A stretch of DNA of 64,000 bases from Myoxocephalus aenaeus (lineage: Eukaryota; Chordata; Actinopteri; Perciformes; Cottidae): the NCBI GenBank assembly GCA_038501785.1, contig JBAMJR010000089.1:2228001-2292000 (forward strand). Direction: 5' to 3'. The notes beneath the pieces are model-generated. The model searched no databases and had not been told where the DNA came from. It saw only the letters and a list, made by a program, of their open reading frames with translations. Positions 12,606 to 25,508 of this stretch are shown here, in pieces. Made by a program: the position numbers and the translations under genes. Every line of letters begins with the position of its first letter. Within the stretch, counting starts at the first letter, position 1.

Positions 12606-12697
12606 CCCTCCCGTTGTCTTGGGGTCAAAATGACCCATCAACACACATACATATACACTCGCACACGGGTCATTTTGACCCCAAGACAACGGGAGGG
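12606..12697. mobile_element. 92-bp inverted-repeat MITE or foldback repeat
   Basis: Two perfectly complementary 31-bp arms (12606-12636 and 12667-12697) start ccctcccgttgtcttggggt and are separated by 30 bases of CA-rich spacer. The outer edge on the right is followed by ttaa. I recall very similar termini in common fish elements flanked by TTAA, which would suggest a piggyBac-type non-autonomous element, but the left flank here (taaatac) is not an intact TTAA. Confidence 0.7.
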
Positions 12698-12899
12698 TTA
12701 AATATACAGTATATATGATTGAGTTAACTTTTGAATTTCGGTTTCACTGAAAACAGCTTCAAGGTAATGATCAAGACAATGTGGATGATCATGAAACATT
12801 GTTCTAGAAATGCATAATAGTTTTCATTTTGATATCATTTTTAAAAGTATAGTCTATTTTTTTGTCTACTGTACTATACATTGACTTAGTTTTGTTGGG

Positions 12900-14250
12900 A
12901 CTTCACAGATGTGGTTGAAATAAAGACTATCTGAGATTCCAAAACCAACCATTTGAGACTTGGTTCAAATCGCAGCACTGGTGCCTCATTAGATGAGGGC
13001 CACGGGAACCCCAGGAGTCCCTGTGACACGGCCCTGATGTCACTGAGACTACAATCAGCGCATACCTTTTCACTGCGCCGTCCATGCGACTCAGGTAGCT
13101 GAAAGGAGGTATAACAACGTTGGTGCCTTTTAAAGACAACCCCCTAGGAGATAGTCTTAACTCCGCTGGGCGAACAATAGACTGTTTCGGATCCCAAAGG
13201 AAGAGCGCATAACTTGACCCGTGCTCCACCACTTCAACCTGCAGAAGGAAGATAACATAATTCCTGTATTCTTCAAGTCGACATTTGCTGTTTTCTCTGC
13301 CGCCAGATGAGAATCAGCGCACCGCTTAATCCGCCGATACAGCGCGGTTAAGATTAAAACCGGTTCTAGGCTTAGAGAAATTCAGCCTACAAATCTGAAG
13401 ACAAATCCTTGCTGTCATACGGAGGATTTGTTTGTTGCTTGACCCGCAGAGAAAGAGCAGTCAAGAGGTCTTTGCTTCTAGGCTCAGAGATATTTTGCCT
13501 ACGAAATCCGAAGGAACGCAGTAACTGTCAAGTAAAAGGCTTTTATCTGGACAGAGATAGGTCGTAGTGTGTTTGTAACCTTGTTTTGTTTTGTGTAAGT
13601 TAACTACTACTTACTTTGTTAGTGTGTATTTCACGGACCACTGAGTCCTGTTCAGTGTTGTGTACCATAACTGGTGTGCTTGTTGCTGCAGTGATAGTGT
13701 TGTTCCACACTGCTGAGCTTTCTTGTGTTTAAATCCACCACCGCAAGTAAAGCCAGTAAACTGTACTTTATTAGTTAAAGGTCCAGTAGTCAGCCTACCG
13801 AGCCTGAGTTCGCCAGTCAGGCTTCCATGTGATAAAGTTAGTTGCTGTGCTTCACTGTTACGGTGAGTATTTGCCTTGAATTGAGTGCTTCTTGCCCTTT
13901 CTTTTCAACTAACCCACACACACACTCACACACAGGCCGTTTCACTTATTTCGTACAAACGTGGCGTGTAATCATGGCCTCCATTGTGTGTCTTATTGCT
14001 AAATAACCACAGCCTCCTATCTCTCCTCCGCCATAATTATGTCTTGCGTAGCATAATCACACACAACTTTTTCCTTTTCTCGCTCTTCTGTTGATAAGTC
14101 TTGCGTGGCGTAATCACTTACGTCCGTTATTACGTGATTGTTTGTTGCTTTTAGGTACTATGCTTGTAGTTGTATAATAGATATTTATTGATTTTATATT
14201 ATTGGTTTTAATCAGTATTGTTAAATAAATAAACTGTTCTTGTTTACGAC
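12900..14250. other. unclassified GC-richer block, possible old transposon
   Basis: This stretch is richer in CpG than its flanks. It contains two related segments in direct order: ttctaggcttagagaaattc at 13364 onward, and ttctaggctcagagatattt at 13476 onward, each about 37 bases. A further pair is gtcttgcgtagcataatcac near 14041 and gtcttgcgtggcgtaatcac near 14098. I see no transposase or reverse transcriptase frame. A diverged LTR or the 5' part of an element is possible, but I cannot assign it. Confidence 0.35.
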
Positions 14251-16280
14251 CGGAGGTGAGAGGGCAAAAGCTCAGGAACAAACAGAAGTCAAGGTGAGGC
14301 AAAAGCATAAGGTTCTATACTGGTCAAAGTCACAAAACAAGGGAAAGACTGGTACTGAAAACTGACACTGATTGCTGGGCTTGCTGTGCAACAAATAGCT
14401 CCTCTGGGATTTTAAGATTACCTAACCTTCTATACGAATTGTAAATTCTGTAAATCAACTTTCAACAACATGTTGATCTGACTCGATCCCATCGATTTGG
14501 CCATTTTTGTGAAACTCAGAATTTGTTTACTTCCGTCTTGAGCTGAAATTGCCATTAAGTGTGTTGTGTTTCTCATGGCTTGACCCGCCCATGATGTCCA
14601 CTACACAAAGCGGGTCTACGGGCACAGAAAATAATGACCCTCGCAGGGCCAGTCTTGCTGACATGTTTCCATCCATTTCAACGTTTCGGGAATGTAGTCT
14701 CCCATTTGCTTCTACCTGTTACAATTACTACCTCCCATAGCAAATATATGGCTTCTGTGGTGGCAGCTGTATAATTATATGGGCTCTGTATTTTTTGGGC
14801 ATTGCAATTTCTTAAAAAAAAGCCATATTGATGGACACAGTTTTTGTTTTGACAGGACATCGTACATTTAGGGTGCTATATAGTACACGGTTATAGCAAT
14901 CCTATAATCATTCTAGTGTAACAAATGGTAATCCTAGGTATTAAAGAAACCTGTGTTCCCCCTTTCAAATCAAAGCTGAACATTGTCCGCTGTATTGACT
15001 GCAGGGCTGCAAAGCTAGGTCAGATGACTCATTGTCCCATTCAGACCGATGGAAACTGCATTATCATCTTGTCACAGCATTTGTGTGGAATGGCTCTTGA
15101 AAAGCTCTATGACCTAACGGTGCAAAAACAACAAATCAAAAAAAAAGGTTGCAGCTGCCAAAGATCAGGAAATTTTTAAAAATCAAGTTGTATTAATAAT
15201 ACAACATACAGATGTTACATTTGTGTTTGATAAGGAGTTTAAACAATGAGAACTGAATGCAGGCAGATAATTTCATGTTGATTAATTAGTAAAACTCAAT
15301 TAGATGGTGTTTCACAGTATGGATGAGCAATACTGATAGGTGATGGATGGTAAACAAAAATGAACATTTTTATAACTCCCCTGTGGAGTTATCTTGTGAA
15401 CAAACACAATTTATGTTAAGCCTATATTTAGTGTTTCTCACCACAACACACTGTATGTATCCTTGAGGTCCTTTCTCATGAAATATGTTGTTCATATTTT
15501 GAATCCTGCTTTGTTTACGTCAATTTTTACTTACTTTTAGCGGTCTTCTTTATTGCCTTTTTGAATGCATTGCTACATTTTTGCCATAACTGTTGTGCTT
15601 GTTGCTGCCAAACATGATGCACAATACAAACAAAACAGGTCGTTAAGACATTGCTCCATAGTATACTATAGTTAAAAACTCTACAAGGTACATTTAACAC
15701 CTTGCCCCTGCTTCTAATCTATGTGAAAGGAACAAATGGGAGAGCATTTGATGAGATTTTTGCAAGGTTGTGAATCTTGCTTAAGTAATTAAAACAATTC
15801 TTTTAAATCTTATCAGTTTGGCACAAAAATGTGATTGCAGTGGAAAGCAGTTGTCTCCTCTGCTTTAGCAATTTTATATTGACCCAGATACATTGCTGTA
15901 TCGTTGTGGGAGAAGAGGGATTTGCTTTTATATCCTCCAAAGGGAAGTTTGAATGCTATTTGAACTAACAGTACATAGTCATGCATTTAGGAGTTCATTT
16001 TGGGAATACGTTGGGAGTTGTTGTCACCATACAGGCAAACACCATATGCTTTGACTGCAACATCTGACCAGTACACTCCACCGGTTATACACTCATCTTC
16101 TGCTTGAAACTCTTTTTTTGGCATTCAGACTTGTATTATTATATATAGCAGTAGCCCATCACTCTCCTCACAACTATGTTCCCTTATTCACAGCATAAAG
16201 ACATGAAAAGATTACAATGACAAATATGAAACGAAAACAAACAAAACAAATAATAACACAATTATAAAACGGGTAGATCA
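14251..16280 (+). other. intron 1 stretch, no gene seen
   Basis: Short overlapping open frames around 14549-15179 show no recognisable features. AT-rich intronic sequence follows. Confidence 0.5.
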
Positions 16281-17043
16281 AATCAAGCATTCTGATTGGT
16301 TGAGAGTGAGTCACGGGGTGTATTTTATTCAGCCATAAAGTACTGTACAGCCTTTTTACATTTAGAGCGTTCCATATCAGTGCGCACTTAAAATAACAGG
16401 TAGATTTAAATTGCGCGACCGTTAGTTGTCATTTCAAGCTTGACAGTTACCAAACATGTTTCGTGTAAACTTTGATATTGTCACATCCGCAGTAACGACT
16501 CGCAGACGTTGGTTTCCTTAACTTGCAGGTTTATTGCTTGAGTGTTCACAGTATTGCAACGGGGCTCTTCGCTGACAGTAAGTTAGCTCAAACGGAACAG
16601 CTAACAAGCTCACGTAGCGTCCCCCACACTAGCATAACGAACGACAACACACACGTCACTTCCTCCCTAACCTAAAGATGAGGAATGAAAAGGGTTTGAT
16701 CACAAAATCGTGATAATTACGTCGGTAATTTCCCGACGCGAGGCAAGTTCTCTAAACATCATGGAGGAGAAAAATGACGGATAAAAGACGGACAGAAGCA
16801 GCGAGAGCACTTCTTTACATCGGTGGCTGAGTGTCATCCTCCACCCTGCTTTCAACCGACCTGGTCAGTAAATCGCAGATTTACTGACCAGGTCGTCCGT
16901 TTTATAGTCCCGTATGTGCGTCCCGGGACTATTTTCTCTGTCGCTGAAATGCGATACACAACGTTTTGCCGGCTACAACTATTTTGTGCTGAAAGGCAGC
17001 TTACATTACTATTTATAAAGTCGCAGGTACCCGTATTATAAAA
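16281..17043. other. CpG-containing stretch with an 18-bp perfect hairpin
   Basis: This lies directly left of the nested MITE. It holds a perfect inverted repeat of 18 bases (16857-16874 and 16878-16895, loop gca), built on cgacctggtcagtaaatc. The surrounding sequence looks repeat-like, with frequent CpG, but I did not recognise a family. Confidence 0.45.
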
Positions 17044-17593
17044 GCAATAAGGTACTCGAGGCAGTACTGTGTCTACAATAATGTACAGTTCAAGGGTTTG
17101 CCGGCCCTCCGCTGCGCGTCGGGCCTAACAACTCCCTTGAACAGTACATTATTGCACGACACAGTACTAGGGTGACCAGATTTGAGTTTGTGAAAAAGAG
17201 GACACTTCGTTCTGGGGGGGGTGGAGGAGGAGAGAGAGGAGGAGGCCACTTCGTCGCGGGGGGTAGCAGTAGTGTATAGCATGCCGTGAACTTACATTTA
17301 CGTTGAGATCGGTCGACCAATGACAGTTCTCTCTACAGTCAGAGCTTGCGCAAGAAGGTGGAACGTGAGGGAGATACCATTTCCAAAACTTGTAAGGGGG
17401 TAATAACTATTTTCCCGGACGTACCATTTCCAAAACTTGTAAGGGGTAATAACTATTTTCCCAGACGTAGCAAAATCCCGGACGTTTTTGGAATCCCTGC
17501 CGGACGCTTTTTTTAGGTCTTGAAAAGAGGACATGTCCGGGAAAAAGAGGACGTCTGGTCACCCTAACAGTACTGCCTCTCGTACCTTATTGC
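17044..17593. mobile_element. palindromic MITE, interrupted by a second element
   Basis: The left end gcaataaggtactcgaggca is mirrored by the right end tgcctctcgtaccttattgc. Inner parts are also mirrored: caataatgtacagttcaagg at about 17075 pairs with ccttgaacagtacattattg near 17134. The arms therefore form one long foldback, with a GC-rich centre (gccggccctccgctgcgcgt). A separate element (17169-17566) has inserted into the right arm. Without the insert the foldback would be about 150 bp. Confidence 0.75.
17169..17566. mobile_element. MITE with agggtgaccag termini, inserted in the foldback
   Basis: The termini are agggtgaccaga on the left and tctggtcaccct on the right. Both sides carry acagtact (17161-17168 and 17567-17574), a 7-8 bp target duplication. 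The inside has repeated aaagaggac motifs and two near-identical segments, taccatttccaaaacttgta at about 17375 and 17424. The TSD length suggests a hAT-type element, but there is no transposase frame. I recognise the termini as a common vertebrate repeat motif, without a family name. Confidence 0.7.
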
Positions 17594-18630
17594 TTAAATA
17601 TGTAACAATGGTTTGTACAATGTGTTAAACTGCTGAAGGTGCTATATGCAGAAGAGGTGAAGTCCATAAAAAAAAAAAAAAACACCAATCAAAGTAAGGT
17701 TATGGAAATATATCAGAAAATATATTTACTTATAAATACTGATGAGGCTTCTAGCAATAGAGCCCAGTCACTGTATGCCTCACTCAACTCAGGCCAAACA
17801 CCTACAATAAGAACTGAGATGGGCGGCATATAGAATGGAGGAAGACAGGACCGGGTTTTTAAACGAGACTGTAAAACACACGATTTGACACTGGCTTGCA
17901 GGAACAGCAGTGTATTTCAAACTTGTTTGACGTGTCCCGATTTAGGATTTTTATGGACACATTCCATTCAATCCGGGGCAGGTGTTTTCAGAAGAATGTT
18001 TATTCAACTTCGCAGAGAGTGCATTATGTTTCTAAATACGTTTTTTGAATTCCTAAGAGAACACGACTGCTTTTCTGAATTTCACAGGTTGTGCTCTACT
18101 TTGATCAGCCTATTTTGGCCGCTCTAAGAGCAAGGCTCTGGAAAGCAGCGATATGACAAGTTCAGCCTTGATTTCTGCTTTTAGAGAATCCCCCACTGCT
18201 CCACACCAAGTGCGTGCATGTGCTTAACTCCGCTCTGAATCTGGGTCAATGCAGTGTCGGCATATTAACTTTCCATAATGACAAATGACAGGGATTGTAG
18301 TCACAAAGTTAGTGTCACATGGTAAAGAAAGCTCTGATGCCCAGTGCAAGCGGAGTTTAAACTTTTGAATATTTTTTTATCTGTGACAAATAAGCATGAA
18401 TATGCACAATTTCAGGGCTAAGCCTTTTCAAAGAAAAATTGTTCTCTCACTCTGAAAACCCACGGTATATACCATTTTAAAGACATTTTTACACTATATT
18501 GTAGTGAGACAAAGCATAAGCTCACGAACTTCAGCAGGAGTCCATCTCTTTCCACGTTATTTACCAAAAATCATAATTTCTGGAATTCTTTAACCTCTTA
18601 TCCATGTTTTTGTAAAGAACTACTCTATTC
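17594..18630 (+). other. intron 1 stretch, no gene seen
   Basis: It contains a 14-base A run near 17670 and open frames of 64 and 80 codons that have no recognisable content. Confidence 0.5.
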
Positions 18631-18633
18631 TGA

Positions 18634-19194
18634 TGCTGCGTTCACACCAAACCACACTTTACTCGCGTGAGTTTACTCGCTCGACTATATCTGGTTAAAT
18701 TGCGTCATTCGCTTCATTCGCGCCGGAAAGGGGGCGTGGCTTATCTCTGTGGCTTATCTCCGTTAAAAACAGTTACCATTTACGCCATCCACCATGGAAA
18801 TAACCACTAGTTCTGCTTTATACTTGTGGTGGAAATTCCACAAATGTCGGACCATCAGACGCCATCGTGTCTGGGTTCATAATATTATCCGTAGCCGCAC
18901 ACAGTGCCGACTCCTCTAGGAACTGCGTCTGAATGACGGCGCTACCAGCGCTACTTCAGGCGGACCAGCAGCAGTTTGATTCAGCAACGGCAGGACGGCA
19001 GAGCCTCTCAACGCTGATTGGCTTACGGCACGCAAATTTCTGAGGCAAATCTTTCGCAACGCGCCATTCACGCCGCGTTATTCGCGTCATCCGCGCAGCC
19101 TGCCGGAAATGTGCGTCATCCGCGTCTGTGCATTGACTTTGCATGTAAACTACTCACACGGATAATTCGCAACGCGTTTGGTGTGAACGCAGCA
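18634..19194 (+). mobile_element. PIF/Harbinger-type non-autonomous element, TGA target duplication
   Basis: The terminal inverted repeats are tgctgcgttcacaccaaac at the left and gtttggtgtgaacgcagca at the right. TGA flanks both sides (18631-18633 and 19195-19197), giving the 3-bp duplication expected of PIF/Harbinger. Inside, near 18860-18905, the + strand reads RHRVWVHNIIRSRTQ, which resembles the amino end of Harbinger-type nucleases, followed by broken frames. It is a deleted derivative and cannot make a transposase. Related copies lie at 37403-38559. Confidence 0.85.
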
Positions 19195-19197
19195 TGA

Positions 19198-22100
19198 GGA
19201 TGTTTTTATTAACATAGATTTCCGAGGCACACATTAAACCTTAAAACAGCTTTCTGTAAATCTTACGGAGGAGGTGTCTATCCAGAAAATGTGTTTCTTT
19301 ATTCTCTTGTGCATTCTTGCATAAATATTTAGTTGTTTCTACATGTAAATAAACATTGGTATAGTGCTACTATACTACTAAACCCTTTTTAGTGCTTAGT
19401 GTGACCTTATTTATCTGCTCCCTGAATGCTTATCATGTATTAACCTCATTTGTTAATACATTCATAGCAGTGAAGTTAATCCATGTTAACATGAACTCAC
19501 AGAGAGAGGAGTCTTGGTTTTGATTCCGTCTAAAAGACCACCAGATGAGATAGAAATGAAGAGTTAGTGACTCCAAAGGAGCAAATTTAAACCATACTAT
19601 ACACTTACTGAGCTTTTAAAATGCAATTGATCGACTTGAGATATAGGGAATAAATCATGACAGTTTAATATTAATTAATAATTATGAATTCCTCTGCGAA
19701 GCATGAATGACATTTCCTCTCTTGATTCACTGATTTTACATATTGAGAGACTGCATAACATGTGATGGACATATATGGATATAGATCTCCATCAAAATAC
19801 ACAAAATTGTGCTCATTGGCTTTAGCGTCCATGTTTTATGGAGAATTCTAGTCTGTTACTATTCAAAAAGTCAAGTTTGAATAAAATATGTGTAATATGA
19901 TTTAATGTGCATAATAGGAGTTTAGAGTTTATCTCACCTGCATGTGGAAGGAAACAAAAGTTGAAGTGGTTTTCATTATTCCGTACATTAATGAAAGCTT
20001 TTTTGCCAACCTGTGAGTTATCTGCTGCCTCAGTTATCGTAGTGTGAAAATATATGGTGTTTAATTAATCACCAAACCCGCGCACAAAAAAAAACAGATG
20101 CGTGCACGCCACACGAGTGAACAGTATCTGCAAGAGCAAAACTCTCCTAGCGAGGGAGCGTTTCTGCTCCCTGTGCACTGATGTGATCCCCTAAACACGG
20201 GGCTGTGACCAGCGCCAGCTCGAACATACTCTTAGCTGCTCAGCGCTTGCTCGTCAAGTGGACTTGTGAGGCTTTTGGGATAAACGGTGGCTGATGTCTC
20301 CACTCCAATCTATGTCTCTAATGTGATCCACAAACCAACCTTTCATAAAATGAGACATTTTTGCTTACTGAGGTACGTGCAGATTGTCAGGATTATGTAA
20401 GAATGTCCACAGTTTCGCTATTACATTCTCAGAGAACAGCGAAGCGGATTTACACGCCAGCATTCTGTACGTACTGTACATTTCAAATAAATAAATGGTT
20501 CAGAAAACAATTAACATTTCAGACATTTAATTTTCATTATTGAAAACCTTCGAACCGTGGTGTGTATCACAAGAGAAGTGTCACGCTGGAGACTTTGGGT
20601 GCTGAACATGGCCAATACAAGAAGCGGAGGTATTAGATGTCTATTCTATCCCTACCTCCAAAGTCTTAAAAGTCCCCATGCTTGTCACAGCCTCGTGCTC
20701 GCAGGGCACAAATAAAGTAAGTAAACTCTATTATGTATTGCAACATCTGTTCAAGTCAATGTCTAATTATATTTTGCCAACAATCAGGCACTCAATCATA
20801 TAATACATATCCCGTTTTGTAGTCCAGCTATAACACCAAATCCTCAGGCACCACATGTGGCTAACACAGCGGGGGTTTCCTGTTTGTCTTAGTCGAGCCA
20901 ACAGTATTGAAGATTACCATGACATCTGTTTTATTTGGTATTGTTAATGGACTGCTGATTGGAGTAGCTCTGTATGGCAGGTGCTCAATCAATACAGACA
21001 CACAACAGAGCTCTGACTCAGCAGAATCTCTGCCTTAACTGCCAGCGCCGTGTTTACCTGATTTGTTGAGATGCACTTATCATCCTGCTACAGCTTTTAC
21101 AGTTGGACATCTGAACCGCCAAAGCAGTCTGAGAACAACAGAGGGCTTTGAGATTATTTTCATTTACTTCCATTAAAAACACAATTCATCAGTCACAATC
21201 ACTTTTGACAAACCATTACAAATAGCAAGAAAAATTACAATATAAGCAGCCAAAAATGTATTTACACAACATCCACAATAGATCCAACATTAACAAAGAC
21301 AGTTATTTAAACTGTACCATGTGTGTTAAAGAACTAAAATACAATGGCACTTTTTTTTGTGTGGTTGTTCACAAGAGACACATCTTAAGTCAAAAGTTTC
21401 TTTTTCTTTTTTCAGCAGACCGAAATGTAGCTTTTGCATCACTGATTCTGAGCAGAAGGTTTCTTTGTGGTCTGAAGAAAACCCTTCTGCTTCTTTTGCG
21501 GGAGATTTTGGGTGCAGCTCGTGTCAGAAAAATAACCCTGGTACGCTACCACCCAACCATAGCGATACGTTAGTCAAGCTGCAATGTAGTAGAAACACCC
21601 CTTCCCAGGATTTCTACTTCATCAAAGCATTGACATTGGGTTGATGATACGACCCTCCTCCTTTTTTTTTCTTCCTCTTTTTTTTTTGCATAATATCCCT
21701 CACGTGAAAAAAAATGTGTAAAGTGTATTGTTTGATTTTACATTTATCAAAATGTCACTAAGATGTTAGTCGAGCATTAATATCTGATGTTGAGTTTTTG
21801 ATTTAATTTTGCGAGCTTCCTTTACCACAAGAAATGGGGCCTAGCAACATTAGCGTTCATATAGAGCTGCAACAATTAGTCCACCAATGGATTAGTCAGT
21901 CAATAGACTACTTTTGACAATCAATTCATTGTTTTTAGGAAGAAAGAATACCCAATTTTGTATTTCTTCAAGGTTGGTCAGTGTATCATCCGTTCATTCA
22001 ATTATTTAATCTGAAAAGCTTTTTATATATGCATTGATCAGGGTTGATTGTATTTCCGTTTTGGTGGATTTTCTGACTTTTCTTTGCTGTGCGCTGGTTC

Positions 22101-24276
22101 AGAAAGTAACCACTACACACACCTTGCACAACCAGAAAATACAATTTCAGTGAAGACATTTAAATGCTTCCTCATGGGATTAAATGTGTATGGCAGATAT
22201 CTAGTGATGTCAGACTGCCTGCAGCCTGTGTTATAATCATATGGGCATTATGAGACCAGACATATCCTCGTTACAGGCTACAGTAGGATGAGCACTGTAA
22301 TGGTGGTGAATCAACAGAGATTTGCTGAGCTTTACTGTTGCGTTAAGAGAGTCACACATCACCCACAATTTGTTATATTGTCTGTAACTCATCTCTCTTG
22401 TTAACTGTAGTTGTTATTTATAATTGATAAAGTAAAAGTATAATTAAATCAATCATGAATTGTTTAAATCTCACCGCAAATCACTGTTTGTCATGGCGGA
22501 TATTTCTTTTTTGCAGTTTAACACCTGGTCGACTGAGGTAATTACTTAACATCTGCTAGCAGTTGTCTCTCTGCCATGTCATCAGCATTATTTCAGAGAA
22601 GAGCTGACATAAGCAGAACCTAAGGTAATAATATTGTTTAATGGGCAATAAAAAACAAACAGTATCAAGAAGACCCAACATTAGGTGATGAACGAGATGA
22701 CTTGGTGAACTAGCTACTGAGGCCTTTGTTGCCACTCCTACATTGTTGCCACTTCTGCATTTTAATGATAACAGTTTATTCAATCATCACAGTGACAGGA
22801 TGTTAAATTGTTTTCCTAGTGCTCTCAGCCTCCATGACACTAAATTCTTAATACGAGGTTATATGCTTTGTCAGCATTTGTGTCTGTTTTTAACGTAGAC
22901 AGAAAGATGATACAAACTGAAGTCTGATAATAACATGGAAAACAACATCTTAACAAATACACCTCTCCCAGAAAATGTGTAGTTTAGTTATGTAGTTAGT
23001 CCAATAAATATTTACTCTAAAGAACGTGGTCATTGATACTAATTCATTATTATGTATTTAAACCGTTACAAGCAATAACACAGCATGTATTTTGCTTTCA
23101 AAATGCATTTAAACCACTATCGGTGTTCAGTCCAATCCATTTATTATTGAACATGCCAAACTATAGTTTGTTGCAAAGCTAACTAGCTCACATATTCACA
23201 ACTAATAAGACAGACAATTTAGAGTCTCTCGTCAACCTCAACCACATTATATGGCTTCAGACTGTGGGCGATAGCTAATGCGCCTGGAGTGAACTCACTT
23301 AAATAAGGGAAGGAGATGGACATTCCACACAAGCCTGCAGCGATAACCACTGAGCATCTGGCCCGCCCATCTGTGTGGTTATTCCCTTACAAAGTGTTTC
23401 CAAGCAAGAATTCACATCAGCAACGATATCATAGCCTTAATTTAAGATTTTTTATTTAAAGGCATATTTGAGTTGTTCTTGTCATATGACGGGTGCATGA
23501 GTGCTGCATGAGGTTTATTATCATGCAATTGTACTGTAGTTTCATCAGCATGCCAGACTCTCCTTATCTTTTGTGAATTTAATGTACAGCCTACATGTAC
23601 CAAGTCGGTGCCTATGAATCCGTTGCATTTTAAAGATTTTTTTGAGTCTTGTCCCTCATGATGTTTTTATCAATTACAGTGTATAACTTAACAGTTCTTG
23701 CAGGTATTGTGGAACTGAGGCGGTGATATGACTGATGAATCGTTATCCTACACATTGATACTTATATTTTGTGACTGTTACTTTTTAATATTTCAAATGG
23801 CATTGAATCCCTTGCTTTTCATTATTCATTCCTACACCAGTAAATGTAGCACATCTTGAGTAGGCAGACATGATTAATAAATGGAAATAGTATTATCTGC
23901 ACCACCACACGAAACAAGAAACATGAACAACAAAGCTACAATGTGGTTAGCATGCCTTGCCAAACTCAGCAGGAACTGTATCTGCAGACAGGCCAGTGAT
24001 GAAAGCTGCTTTCCAGCACTGAAATAAATCGCTGAAAAGCAACCATTGGTGAACCTAGCAGCTGCATTAAGGTTGTAACGCATTCATCATGAACACTGAT
24101 AGTGGGAAGTTTACTTGGTTGGACAGAAGATATTTATGTTAACACTTCTTTCCCCACAATCCAGGGAACAGTTGTTAGATGTATCAGAAAGTAAAGACAA
24201 GTCAACTGTACACTACAAAAGCCGGCACATTGGTCAACACACAGTGACGGTACAGTACATGTACTCACTGTGTGTT
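19198..24276 (+). other. intron 1 stretch, no gene seen
   Basis: This is AT-rich sequence. Two overlapping + strand open frames (21256-21573 and 21357-21644) are about 100 codons but lack family features and overlap in different frames. A CpG-containing patch lies at 20085-20300. No repeat ends could be fixed. Confidence 0.5.
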
Positions 24277-24284
24277 ATATAGTA

Positions 24285-25508
24285 CAGTGTTTTTCAACCT
24301 TTTTTGAGCCGCGGCACATTTTCTACAATAAAAAAATCCCACGGCACACCAACAACCTAAAAAGCTACAAAATGTCACATTGTAGCATAATACAGCATAT
24401 ATGGTAGATCATTATTGCACTACCTACTGGCATGGAAGAGTATTCAGTGGTTCAAGTAAACCAGATCGCTCCATCAGACAAGAAAAAGTGTTATCACTTT
24501 GTTAGAAAAATGAAAATAAAGTTGTGCAAAAAAGAACTAATATTTAGTTACTACTAAATAGCTTATTGTGGAAAACAATAAGCTATTGCAAAACAAAACG
24601 GAATGAGTGCAGATGTGTGAGCATCACGTTGTATCAGTTTTAGAGCTGCTTTCCTCTACACATCTTTTTAAAACGGGGTTGTAGATTTGATACGGCTCTC
24701 AATTCATGCTCAATGATGAGAGACACAACAGCAAAAAGCCAACCTCACAGAGATCTCATAAAGATCGGCTTTTGGCGAAATGCCAAGAATCGGCGCATGT
24801 GCATGCGTAACCTGTTAACGGCGGACTGTGAACATTTAAAACCAGCATTTCCTCTTGCGCCCCACCTGTAATAAATACCGCCCAGTTTGATGAATACTGA
24901 CTTAAAGGAAACATGGTGTTCATTTATTTTAATGACGACCACAAAGTGAGCAGACTTTATCCCTGCAGGGTGTTTTTCAGGCTTTTGGAAGAATATTTCC
25001 AGAGCCTCTCTGTTTGTCTTGACCTGCAAATACATGAACTGTTGGGCTTTAAAAGTGAGAGCTCATATCTTAAAATACTGATAGCTTCAGCAGCAAATCC
25101 CATTGTGAAAAGCACGCGACATATTTTTCGCCGCTCTCTCTCTCTCTCTCTCCGCTGTGTCTCACCTGTGCAGCGCATCGGGCGGAACTCCGCGTGCGCG
25201 ACACAGAGCAGAGCAGAGTTGTAGACGCAACCCAGAAATGACATGCTGTGTAGATAAGATCAATAACATACGGCCGTTTAGTTTGTTTAATAGCAGAACA
25301 AGGTGCAGACCTGTTCTATATTACTCTGCCAGCCACTATATTGCAGCTCAGACGCTCAACAATGGAAAATAATTTGCGGCAACTAAATAATATTTTTTTT
25401 GGACCAATTAAGTGAAATTCGACATTTTCCCACGGCACACCTGACGATCTCTCACGGCACACTGGTGTGCCGTGAGAGATCGTGGTTGACACTGGTTGAC
25501 AATCACTG
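24285..25508 (+). mobile_element. hAT-type non-autonomous element with perfect 8-bp target duplication
   Basis: The left end is cagtgtttttcaaccttttt and the right end ggttgacaatcactg, complementary in the outer motif with some divergence. The flanking octamer atatagta occurs at 24277-24284 and again at 25509-25516, an exact target duplication of hAT size. The subterminal gcggcacac motifs recur at both ends (24310-24350 and 25430-25475). Open frames of about 95-105 codons inside (both strands, 24745-25244) have no transposase motifs that I can see, so the element looks non-autonomous. Confidence 0.88.
25445..25482. repeat. perfect 18-bp hairpin near the right end of the hAT-type element
   Basis: The arms 25445-25462 and 25465-25482 (cgatctctcacggcacac and its complement) are separated by two bases (tg). 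The hairpin lies 26 bases from the element's right terminus. Confidence 0.9.

Noticed and set aside
21256..21644. Two overlapping + strand frames of about 100 codons
   Set aside because: They are in different frames, have no recognisable motif, and no regulatory context supports either.
24745..25244. Open frames inside the hAT-type element as a transposase
   Set aside because: No hAT dimerisation or zinc-finger motif could be seen, and the frames overlap on both strands.
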